The translations under genes were made by a program, and so were the position numbers. Shown piece after piece: positions 16,170-23,575 of a DNA stretch of 64,000 nucleotides. This stretch comes from an uncultured Roseibium sp. (GTDB lineage: Bacteria > Pseudomonadota > Alphaproteobacteria > Rhizobiales > Stappiaceae). The notes below the pieces were generated by a model, which saw only the letters and a program-made list of their open reading frames with translations, was not told where the DNA came from and did not search any database. Location of the stretch: contig NZ_OY769915.1 in assembly GCF_963669205.1 (NCBI RefSeq), positions 2,392,001-2,456,000 on the forward strand, given 5' to 3'. Positions within the stretch are counted from its first letter, which is position 1; each line of letters starts with the position of its first letter.

Positions 16170-16982
16170 ATGAACGTACTTGCCAAACCATCGGATCTTG
16201 AATCCGCCGTTCCCGCGAACGTTTTCGTGGAAGAAGTGAAAACCGTTCAGCACTACACTGACCGTCTGTTCCGGTTCCGCATGACGCGTCCGGCAAGCTT
16301 CCGGTTCCGGTCCGGTGAATTTGTGATGATTGGGCTCATGATCGACGGCAAGCCGCTTTACAGGGCCTATTCGATCGCAAGTCCTGCATGGGATGAGGAA
16401 CTCGAGTTCTTCTCGATCAAGGTGCCGGACGGTCCGCTGACCTCGCATCTTCAGAAGATTCAGCCGGGCGACGCCATCCTGATGAAGAAGAAGCCCACGG
16501 GAACGCTCGTCAACGACGCGCTCATTCCAGGCAAACGCGTCTACATGTTCTCGACAGGAACCGGCATCGCTCCGTTCGCGAGCCTGATCCGCGATCCCGA
16601 CACCTACGAAAAGTTCGACCAGGTTATCCTGACGCACACATGCCGCGAAGTCGCCGAACTGAAATATGGTGAAGACCTCGTTCAGGAGACGATCAACGAC
16701 CCGTTGATCGGTGAGTTCGCGAAAGACAAGCTCGTCCACTACACCTCTGTCACGCGCGAGGACTTTCCGCGCCAGGGCCGGATTACCGATCTCATCGAAA
16801 GCGGAAAACTCTTCACCGATCTCGGCGTGCCGCCTTTGGACCCGGCCGTGGACCGTGGCATGATCTGCGGCTCGATGGACATGATCAAGGACACCAAGGT
16901 CCTGCTCGAAAAAGCTGGCCTTACGGAAGGTGCCAACAACAAGCCGGCGGAGTTTGTGGTCGAGCGCGCTTTTGTCGGCTGA
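16170..16982 (+). CDS. fpr: Ferredoxin--NADP reductase
   Basis: A 270-residue FNR-type flavoprotein. It has FAD-binding RAYSIAS, the NADP-binding segment FSTGTGIAPFASLIRD, GSMDMIKDTK, and the C-terminus VERAFVG typical of bacterial Fpr. It exchanges electrons between NADPH and ferredoxin or flavodoxin in the cytosol. The start at 16170 gives the usual N-terminus (PANVFVEEVKTVQHYTDRL after a short leader). An earlier in-frame ATG at 16140 adds ten residues and has GGAG 11 bases upstream, so the start is uncertain. Single gene; a hairpin without T-tract lies ~80 bases downstream. Confidence 0.95.
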   Translation: MNVLAKPSDLESAVPANVFVEEVKTVQHYTDRLFRFRMTRPASFRFRSGEFVMIGLMIDGKPLYRAYSIASPAWDEELEFFSIKVPDGPLTSHLQKIQPGDAILMKKKPTGTLVNDALIPGKRVYMFSTGTGIAPFASLIRDPDTYEKFDQVILTHTCREVAELKYGEDLVQETINDPLIGEFAKDKLVHYTSVTREDFPRQGRITDLIESGKLFTDLGVPPLDPAVDRGMICGSMDMIKDTKVLLEKAGLTEGANNKPAEFVVERAFVG

Positions 16983-17064
16983 CACGGCTCGGCAATCAGG
17001 ACAACCGGGCTGCTGTCCGGCATAGAGCCCTGCGTGCCACCAATTCGCGCAATTGAGTGACCAT

Positions 17065-17094
17065 GACCGGTCCAAACCCACGATTGGGCCGGTC
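17065..17094 (+). other. Hairpin downstream of fpr
   Basis: Stem GACCGGTCCAA/TTGGGCCGGTC with an eight-base loop, about 80 bases after the fpr stop. There is no T-tract, so it is a stabilising or rho-assisted 3' structure at best. Confidence 0.4.
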
Positions 17095-17250
17095 GGCGCC
17101 TGCCCGGAGTGAGACGCAGGTCTGTCCATGCAGGCCCGAAATATCGTGGGAAAAGTACTTTTATGTATTTGTATCCGGGAGCATTTTACTGGACTGTTGT
17201 CGCCAGAGTGTCAGTGACGTTTAGACCAGTGTTGGAAGCAAGCCCGGCTC

Positions 17251-18201
17251 ATGAAACTTGATAGCGAAATCCAGGTTATCGCGGAAATCGGGTGCAATCA
17301 TCTTGGCGACATGGACATTGCCTGCCGGATGATTGAGACGGCAGCCGGGTATTGCGGCGCCCAGGTTGCCAAGTTTCAAAAGCGGCACAACAGAAGTCTG
17401 CTTCCGCCCGATGTCTACAACCGGCCGCATCCAGTTCCCGCGAATTCCTACGGGCGCACCTATGGTGAGCACAGGGAGTTCCTCGAGTTTTCCATCGGGC
17501 AGCACCGCGAATTGCAGCAGGAGTGCCGCAGGCGTGGCATCGAATATTCCACATCCGTGTGGGATTTGACGTCTGCTCAGGAAATAGCGGCACTCAAGCC
17601 TTCGATGATAAAGGTGCCGTCGGCGACGAACCTCAACTACGATGTGCAGGAATATCTGTGCCGGAATTTCGACGGCATGATCCACGTTTCGACCGGGATG
17701 ACCACTGGACGTGAACTGTCTTCGACCATCGAGTTCTATGAAAAGATGGGCCGTGCGCGCGATCTTGTCATCTATGCGTGCACGTCGGGTTACCCTGTTC
17801 CTTTTGAGGAAGTCTGCCTGCTCGAAATCAATCGTCTGCAGGACCTTTACGGCGAGAGAATAGCAGCGGTCGGATTTTCCGGTCACCATATCGGCACGGC
17901 CGTCGACATGGCGGCGGTCGCCGTGGGCATGAGCGGTGAAGCGCGCTTCAGGCGGGGTCCGTTCAGATATATTGAACGGCACTTCACGCTCGACTGCAGC
18001 TGGAAGGGGACCGACCACGCGGCCAGTCTGGAACCCGATGGCCTTCGCCAGCTCTGCGAGGGTGTCCGGGAGGTGTCGGCGGCGTTGAATTACAAGGAAA
18101 AGGAAATTCTCGACGTCGAAGTGGCCCAGCGTCACAAGCTCAAGTGGCGTGAAACAAGCGCAAGCGAGACCGACCGGCTGCTTTTGAACAAGGTTTCCTA
18201 G
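17251..18201 (+). CDS. NeuB-like nonulosonate synthase without SAF domain
   Basis: A 316-residue PEP-condensing TIM-barrel enzyme of the NeuB/sialic acid synthase family. Features are VIAEIGCNHLGDMDIA at the start, KVPSATNLNY and HVSTGMTT mid-barrel, and GFSGHHIGTAVDMAAVAVG then ERHFTLDCSWKGTDHAASLEP at the end. These proteins condense PEP with a six-carbon sugar (ManNAc, Man-6-P or a bacillosamine-type sugar) to give a nine-carbon ulosonic acid. It is shorter than NeuB (~345) because the C-terminal SAF (antifreeze-like) domain is absent. It is followed after 2 bases by a KdsC-like phosphatase gene, suggesting that the product is a phosphate ester, as in the KDN pathway. Confidence 0.85.
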   Translation: MKLDSEIQVIAEIGCNHLGDMDIACRMIETAAGYCGAQVAKFQKRHNRSLLPPDVYNRPHPVPANSYGRTYGEHREFLEFSIGQHRELQQECRRRGIEYSTSVWDLTSAQEIAALKPSMIKVPSATNLNYDVQEYLCRNFDGMIHVSTGMTTGRELSSTIEFYEKMGRARDLVIYACTSGYPVPFEEVCLLEINRLQDLYGERIAAVGFSGHHIGTAVDMAAVAVGMSGEARFRRGPFRYIERHFTLDCSWKGTDHAASLEPDGLRQLCEGVREVSAALNYKEKEILDVEVAQRHKLKWRETSASETDRLLLNKVS

Positions 18202-18203
18202 GG

Positions 18204-18707
18204 GTGCAGGGCGCGTCCGCGCATGCGCAAATCAAGGCGCTCGTTACAGACTTTGATGGTGTTCACACCGACAATTCGGTGTTCCTCGACGTGGATGGAC
18301 GGGAGTTCGTCCGCTGCAGCCGCGCCGATGGCATGGGTATCGAAATGCTGCGTAGGCGCGGGCTCAAACTCCTCATTCTGTCGCGAGAAAGTGACGGTGT
18401 AGTCGCGGCGCGCGCGCGCAAGCTGCAAATGGAGTGCGCGCATAACGTCAAGGACAAGCTGCCGTTTCTGGATGCCTGGAGACAGCGCAACGGCTTGTCG
18501 TGGCAGGAACTTGCCTATATCGGCGACGACGTCAATGACCTTGAATGCCTTGAAGCCTGCGGGGTTTCAGCCGCACCGGGCAACGCCCGGGCCGAGGTCA
18601 AGGAAGTCTGCCAGATCGTATTGAAATGTTCCGGCGGAGACGGCGCCCTGCGCGAATTGTGCGATCTTCTTATTGACCGCGCACTTGTACCGGAGACCCA
18701 GGCCTGA
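18204..18707 (+). CDS. KdsC-like HAD phosphatase (ulosonate-phosphate phosphatase)
   Basis: A 167-residue C0-type HAD hydrolase of the KdsC/NeuA-C-terminal class. The nucleophile motif is Asp16-x-Asp18 (VTDFDGVHTDN), motif III lies around KDKLPF, and the acidic motif is YIGDDVNDLECL. These proteins dephosphorylate KDO-8-P, KDN-9-P or Neu5Ac-9-P. A GTG start lies two bases after the NeuB-like stop, so translation is likely coupled. In some organisms the same domain is fused to the CMP-synthetase; here it is separate and the synthetase is encoded 4 kb away. Confidence 0.85.
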   Translation: MQGASAHAQIKALVTDFDGVHTDNSVFLDVDGREFVRCSRADGMGIEMLRRRGLKLLILSRESDGVVAARARKLQMECAHNVKDKLPFLDAWRQRNGLSWQELAYIGDDVNDLECLEACGVSAAPGNARAEVKEVCQIVLKCSGGDGALRELCDLLIDRALVPETQA

Positions 18708-19156
18708 GGTGCATTCGCCAGCAAACTCTCAAGACAATGCTCGCGGTTCATGAAGCAGCCTTCTGCCGGTCCGTAATCAGCGATATCCTTTGCAAGAACT
18801 TTTAGCCCGTCTGCCTATCCCGGGCAGATTCAACGGCGCGTGCGACGACGCCCCTTACCCGCGTGGGAGACTGAAGGCGACCGGCCACAGTATCCTTTGT
18901 TCCGGTCGAAAGTACGGCTTAGCGTCATGCGCCATAAGCCGCCTGTCTCTGATCCACATGAAAAGCGGGTCTTGCTGACCAGGTTAAGCTTTTGAAAAAA
19001 ACGGAAAGCAACTTTTCTTGACCAGCTGTTCGTCAAGAAAGTTGATCTCTCAAAACCTGTTGAAAATCGAAATACCCTCCTTTTGAAACGAGGAATTCAA
19101 TTGAGTATTTTAAGTAAATATTAATAATTTCGGATTGCCGGGATTGGAAGGTTTCT
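18708..19156. promoter_or_regulatory. Gene-free stretch with hairpin and AT-rich promoter region
   Basis: 449 bases without a credible gene. The last ~110 bases before the methyltransferase are AT-rich and likely contain its promoter. A strong hairpin, CAACTTTTCTTGAC/GTCAAGAAAGTTG (19009-19044, one bulged T, 9-base loop), lies before it. Read on the minus strand it is followed by TTTCCGTTTTTTT, so it could stop antisense transcription; on the plus strand it could be an operator or leader structure. Confidence 0.45.
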
Positions 19157-19882
19157 GTGTCTATGAGTTCAGACGATCAAGCGCTATTTATTGGTGGCAG
19201 TGACAAGGAGCGTCTCTACCTCAAGGACGATGAATTCGTAAGCGAAAGCGGGGTAAAGGTCGTTGTCAAGGCGACCGACATTCCCGGCATTGACATGCGG
19301 GATACGGTGGCTCGCCATAAGGCGCGCTACTTCCAGCTCGGACTGTTCTGCCGTCCGGACCTGCGCGTGCTCGACTTTCCCTGCGGCAGCGGCTACGCGG
19401 CGGAAGTTCTTGCTCCGCTGCACGTCTCCTACACGGGCCTGGATTTCGACGAAACCACGGTTGAGTATGCCAAGCGCACTTATGGCCGCTATCGGGCCGG
19501 CTATGATGTCGGCGACCTGCGGAAGCCTGAGTTGTTGCGCGAAAGTTACGATATCGTCGGCTGCATCGAGGGACTGGAACATATCGAACTGGACCGGCAG
19601 GATGGCCTGATCGCCGCGCTTCGTGACGCCATGGTTCCCGGCGGGGTCCTGGTGGTGAGCAGCCCGGAGGCACGAAGTGGCGTGTCGGGCCCGAGCGCAG
19701 ACAATGCGTATCATCTCGGCGAATTGACGCGCGCTGATTTCGTGTCCCTGCTGTCCCGTCACTTCAACCCCTCGGAGATCGAGGTGGTCACGCAGGAAGC
19801 AACGCTGACAACCGGCTTCAAAAACACATGTCTCTACGGCATTTGCCACAAACCGGAACAGGGCAGCCACGCGGCCGCCTAG
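19157..19882 (+). CDS. Class I SAM-dependent methyltransferase
   Basis: A 241-residue Rossmann methyltransferase with motif I VLDFPCGSGYAAEVL (residues ~70-84), acidic motif II GLDFDE, GCIEGLEHIE and MVPGGVLVVSSPE. The fold is similar to UbiG/O-methyltransferases and to those found in surface-polysaccharide loci. The GTG start has GGAAGG 5 bases upstream. It lies inside the ulosonate locus, so methylation of a sugar or glycoconjugate is plausible; the substrate is not determinable from sequence. Confidence 0.8.
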   Translation: MSMSSDDQALFIGGSDKERLYLKDDEFVSESGVKVVVKATDIPGIDMRDTVARHKARYFQLGLFCRPDLRVLDFPCGSGYAAEVLAPLHVSYTGLDFDETTVEYAKRTYGRYRAGYDVGDLRKPELLRESYDIVGCIEGLEHIELDRQDGLIAALRDAMVPGGVLVVSSPEARSGVSGPSADNAYHLGELTRADFVSLLSRHFNPSEIEVVTQEATLTTGFKNTCLYGICHKPEQGSHAAA

Positions 19883-19942
19883 TCGTTCCGGTTAGTCCTG
19901 AACGCCGGGAGGTAGACGAGACGAACAGCTTGTTCTTTGTGG

Positions 19943-20632
19943 TCAGGTCTTTCGCGCAAACGCTGGTTGTTTGTAGAAGGACAGCTTTTCAAGCGCCAGA
20001 CCGTACTTTTCGATGAAACTGTCTGCCGCAACGGTGGCGCCAACGGTGGCCTGGTAGTCGTCAAAAACGATAAGGCCATTCTTCACGACGCGGTTGAAAA
20101 GCAGGTCAAGCGCAAATTCCGTCGGCTCCAGAACATCCATGTCGAGATGCAGCAGGGAGATGCGGAGTGCCGGATTTGCATTGAGATAGTCCGGCAGCGT
20201 CTCGAGGACATTGCCTTCGACCAGTTCGATATTCGCAAAACCCTTAGCTTGCAGAAGCCCGTCAAGTTCGGTCCTGGAAAGGCCGTCGCCGGCCTGTGAT
20301 TCATAGGTCTCGATGAACTCGACATCTTCGGGTCGCGAAAGTCCGGTGCGTGGAAACTTTCCAAAGGCATCGAAACCGATGACCCGCCGGGACGACATGT
20401 CCTCGAGCGCTGCGCGAAAAGTCGCAAACCGAATGAGCGAAAGACCCTTGAATACACCCAGTTCGACCACGTCGCCGGGGATGCCCGTGATCATCTTGTA
20501 GAGCTCATAATGGGCCAGCGTCTTGTTCAGGCGCGTCGGATCGGAGAACCAGTGGTAGCCGTTCTCAAAGTCCCAGACACCTTCAGCCGAGATGCCTTGA
20601 ACGATTCGCGCGCTCGCCGAAGTCATGCGCAT
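19943..20632 (-). CDS. TylF/MycF-type SAM methyltransferase
   Basis: A 229-residue protein with VVELGVFKGLSLIRFA (motif I), VIGFDAFGKFPR, LLHLDMDVLEPT and GLIVFDDYQATVGA. The paired metal-binding acidic residues (HLDMD, FDDY) are characteristic of TylF/MycF-like macrocin O-methyltransferases, which act on sugar hydroxyls. The ATG at 20632 has GGAG 5 bases upstream; a further-upstream TTG is unlikely. It is transcribed opposite to the radical SAM gene. In a sugar locus, O-methylation of a glycan is the natural reading, but this is inference. Confidence 0.82.
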   Translation of the reverse strand: MRMTSASARIVQGISAEGVWDFENGYHWFSDPTRLNKTLAHYELYKMITGIPGDVVELGVFKGLSLIRFATFRAALEDMSSRRVIGFDAFGKFPRTGLSRPEDVEFIETYESQAGDGLSRTELDGLLQAKGFANIELVEGNVLETLPDYLNANPALRISLLHLDMDVLEPTEFALDLLFNRVVKNGLIVFDDYQATVGATVAADSFIEKYGLALEKLSFYKQPAFARKT

Positions 20633-21043
20633 TCCTTCTCCAGATGAGCAGCCCAATCAGTCATGCATATTAACATTCACTTGAAATACTCAATTGAAGC
20701 ACGCGCCCACAAGTGTATGGCGCTTGGCTTTTCAACAGATTTCGCATGTTCCGCTGTCTTGTGGATCAGCTTGAACAGTCCGTTTTCTTGTTTGGAAATC
20801 ATTTCAACAGTTAAACTTGGCTGGTCGGGGCCGTTTCTCTTGTAGTCTCAAAAGACGCATGTGATCCTCCAAGTGATGGGGAATCATTCGGCGGCTATCC
20901 TGTAGGAAACTGTGCAGCGTAAATCCGGAACTCGGCGAAGTCTTGGGGGGTGCCACCGTTCGTGCCGTTGAAGCTGCCAGGGGAGGGGCGTACACCCGGG
21001 CGATGCGGCCAGCTGATATCAATTGAACCAGACGGCTTGAAGC
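20633..21043. promoter_or_regulatory. Divergent intergenic region in the ulosonate locus
   Basis: About 410 bases between the divergent TylF-like and radical SAM genes. It should contain both promoters. The left part is less GC-rich than its neighbours (20660-20830). No palindrome, repeat or small gene with a ribosome site was recognised. Confidence 0.4.
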
Positions 21044-22780
21044 ATGAATCTAGTTGCCACGAACAGTTTCCTGAACAGTCTGCAGCCCAATGCGCTTGCG
21101 GGAGTGAAGGCGACACTCATCAACATGCCGATCCGGGAACAGGCCAAACCCAACAACCCGCCGGTCGGTCCCGCGTTGCTCGCCGCCAGATTGAGGGAAT
21201 TCGGTGCAGAGCCGACAATCATTGATCTGAACATCTATCGCATCAAGGACGAGGACGCCGCGCGGCGGGGCCTGGAAACAGGCCGTTCCCTCACGTTTGC
21301 CGAAGCTCGTGGGTTGATTGGCCGCACTTTGGAAAAAGCCGGCAGCCAGCATCTGATCGGGCTTTCCGGACTGATCACGACACTTCGCTGGCAGACGGAG
21401 GTCGCCACAATTGTGCGCGAACTGGACCCGGATGCGATGCTTGTCAGTGGCGGCGGCTTGGCAACGCAGTTTCGCGCGGACCTTTTGAACTGGATCCCTG
21501 AACTGGACGCCGTGGCGCACAGCGAAGGCGACGACATTGTCGTGAAAATCGCCCTGGATGCGAAAGCCATGAGGGACAAGGGCTTCGAACGGGCGCTCAA
21601 CGCGGGGCTGCTATCGCCGTTCTATCGCGAAACGAGGGACAGGCGGCCGCGTTTCGTCTACCACGGCGGCAGACCGGCGAACCTCGATAGTCTGCCATTG
21701 CCTGCTTACGACCTGATGCAGGAAGATGTCGACGGCTTCAAGGTGCTCGAGGAATACCTCAATGTTCCCGTGTGGGGGGGCAGCGCCAAGAACAGCTCGG
21801 CGACCAGTTTTGAAATCAAACGCAGCATCTCCACGGTATCGAGCCGCGGGTGCCCGTTCGAGTGCAAGTTCTGCTTCCGCGGCGCACAGGGGGAACGGAA
21901 CTACGGTGTCCGTAGCGCCGAAAATCTCGCGACCGAGTTCATCGAATATCAAAACCGGTATGGCGTCGATTTTATCGGTCTGATGGACGACAATTTCATG
22001 GTGAGTCCGAAGCGTATTTCGGCACTTGCCGACATTCTTGAGCCGTATGCGGCGAGCGGACAGCTGCGCTGGGGCGCGCATGGCAGACTGGATGAAGCGG
22101 CCGATCTGCGGCCTGACCGGAATGGCGGCTATCGCAGCGCGAATGTTCTTCGTGTCAGGGAAATGAGGCGTGCCGGATGTGTTTACATCGGGTTTGGTGC
22201 CGAGTCGGCATCGCCTCAGGTTCTGGAAGACATGGGCAAGGGCGGTTTCATGCTGTCCAGCGGCACGGAAGTCTACAATGGCTTCGAGTTTCCAAGGGCA
22301 ATGACACAGGGAATTCGCAATACGCTGGAAGCCGGCATCCATGGCAACTGCACCTGGATCATGGGGTATCCGGGTGAAACTCTTGAGCAATTGCAAACCA
22401 GTCTGGGTTTCATCAGGTGGCAGCAGGACCTTGTCACCGAAGGTTTGGTGGCCGGGACGCCCGATCACGACGATGCAATGGCCTCGATCAACACGTCCAT
22501 TTTTACTGCGACCGCCTATCCGGGAACCGAGATGTTCCGGCATCCGCGTGTCCGTGCGACGCTCGGTGACGTGTTCAACCTCAGGTTTGATCGCAAATCA
22601 GGGCAGCCCGTCGGCGACGACAACTTCCGGCAATACGTCCTGGAACTGAACGACGCCACGAAAATGATCACCAACGAAAGCGGCAGACCCTTGAACTTCA
22701 GCAGCCTGTCTGACGATGAATTTGTCCAGGTGCGCGAGAAACTCGACGCACAGGACCATGACGCTGTTTTGGGAATGTGA
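21044..22780 (+). CDS. B12-binding-domain radical SAM enzyme
   Basis: A 578-residue protein. The N-terminal ~170 residues are a cobalamin-binding-like Rossmann domain (LINMPIREQAKPNNPPVGPA, LVSGGGLATQFRADLL). The radical SAM core holds the 4Fe-4S motif Cys270-x3-Cys274-x2-Cys277 (RGCPFECKFCF), then FIGLMDDNF, YIGFGAESASPQVL and TWIMGYPGETLEQL. Class B radical SAM enzymes of this architecture methylate unactivated carbon or phosphorus, or rearrange carbon skeletons. The next gene, the CMP-sugar synthetase, overlaps its end (TGATG), so a role in tailoring a sugar acid or its precursor is likely. The histidine of a classical base-off B12 site is not evident, so cobalamin dependence should be tested. 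Confidence 0.85.
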   Translation: MNLVATNSFLNSLQPNALAGVKATLINMPIREQAKPNNPPVGPALLAARLREFGAEPTIIDLNIYRIKDEDAARRGLETGRSLTFAEARGLIGRTLEKAGSQHLIGLSGLITTLRWQTEVATIVRELDPDAMLVSGGGLATQFRADLLNWIPELDAVAHSEGDDIVVKIALDAKAMRDKGFERALNAGLLSPFYRETRDRRPRFVYHGGRPANLDSLPLPAYDLMQEDVDGFKVLEEYLNVPVWGGSAKNSSATSFEIKRSISTVSSRGCPFECKFCFRGAQGERNYGVRSAENLATEFIEYQNRYGVDFIGLMDDNFMVSPKRISALADILEPYAASGQLRWGAHGRLDEAADLRPDRNGGYRSANVLRVREMRRAGCVYIGFGAESASPQVLEDMGKGGFMLSSGTEVYNGFEFPRAMTQGIRNTLEAGIHGNCTWIMGYPGETLEQLQTSLGFIRWQQDLVTEGLVAGTPDHDDAMASINTSIFTATAYPGTEMFRHPRVRATLGDVFNLRFDRKSGQPVGDDNFRQYVLELNDATKMITNESGRPLNFSSLSDDEFVQVREKLDAQDHDAVLGM

Positions 22781-23487
22781 TGACCAGGAAGTTTATAGCG
22801 ATGGTGCCCGCGCGCGCGGGCAGCCAGGGGCTGCCCGACAAGAACGTCCGCCCCCTTGCAGGCAAGCCGTTGATGGCACACAGCATTCGCCCGGCGCTTG
22901 AATGCAGCATGATCAGCGAAACATTCATCAACAGTGACAGCGACAGCTATCTTGAGATTGGCAGAACCGCCGGTGCCGTCGCACATCGACGCCCGGATCA
23001 CCTGGGACAATCCGATACAACGATGCAGGCGGTTGTCGCAGAATTCATCGAGGCGCGCCGGAGCCAGGGCGATGAATTCGATGCCGTGGTGGTGCTCTAT
23101 CCCACCTATCCGTTCCGGACGCCGGAGCTCCTGGAAGATCTGCTGCACCACTATCTGCAGAACCCGGGATGCCACAGTGTCATCGGGCTGAAACAGCCCG
23201 ACACCCACCCGTTCCTGTGCGCAAAGCGGGAAGCGGACGGATCTATCAGGACCTTCGTGGAATATGACGGCAACAAGTACTACCGGCGCCAGGACTATCC
23301 GGAGTGTTTTGAACTCACGTCCTGGGCCATGGTGATTTCAGCTGATCACGTCGGTGCGCTGAATGCACACATGATGTCACCGGAAACAGTCGGATACGTC
23401 GTCCCCGATACGGTGCGCATTGTGGACATCGATACGGATATCGATTTCTATTTCGCCGAGTTCCTGATGGAAAAGAACTACCTTTGA
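22780..23487 (+). CDS. Acylneuraminate cytidylyltransferase (CMP-nonulosonate synthetase)
   Basis: A 235-residue NeuA/KdsB-family nucleotidyltransferase with the N-terminal CTP-binding motif VPARAGSQGLPDKNVRPLAGKP, YPTYPFRTPELL, and the metal-binding end VDIDTDIDFYFAEFL. It activates a 3-deoxy ulosonic acid as its CMP sugar. The ATG at 22780 overlaps the radical SAM stop by one base; a GTG one codon earlier is also possible. Together with the NeuB-like synthase and KdsC-like phosphatase it completes a three-enzyme route to a CMP-ulosonate. Exact specificity (KDN, sialic, legionaminic or other) cannot be read from sequence. Confidence 0.88.
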   Translation: MTRKFIAMVPARAGSQGLPDKNVRPLAGKPLMAHSIRPALECSMISETFINSDSDSYLEIGRTAGAVAHRRPDHLGQSDTTMQAVVAEFIEARRSQGDEFDAVVVLYPTYPFRTPELLEDLLHHYLQNPGCHSVIGLKQPDTHPFLCAKREADGSIRTFVEYDGNKYYRRQDYPECFELTSWAMVISADHVGALNAHMMSPETVGYVVPDTVRIVDIDTDIDFYFAEFLMEKNYL

Positions 23488-23575
23488 GCCGTTTGGCGCG
23501 CTGAGGCGTCGGTGAGTTGGCGCTCCTGCCGCGACCTTGCCAAAGGCTCGGAACGGGAAACCCCGCTCTGCTCCG

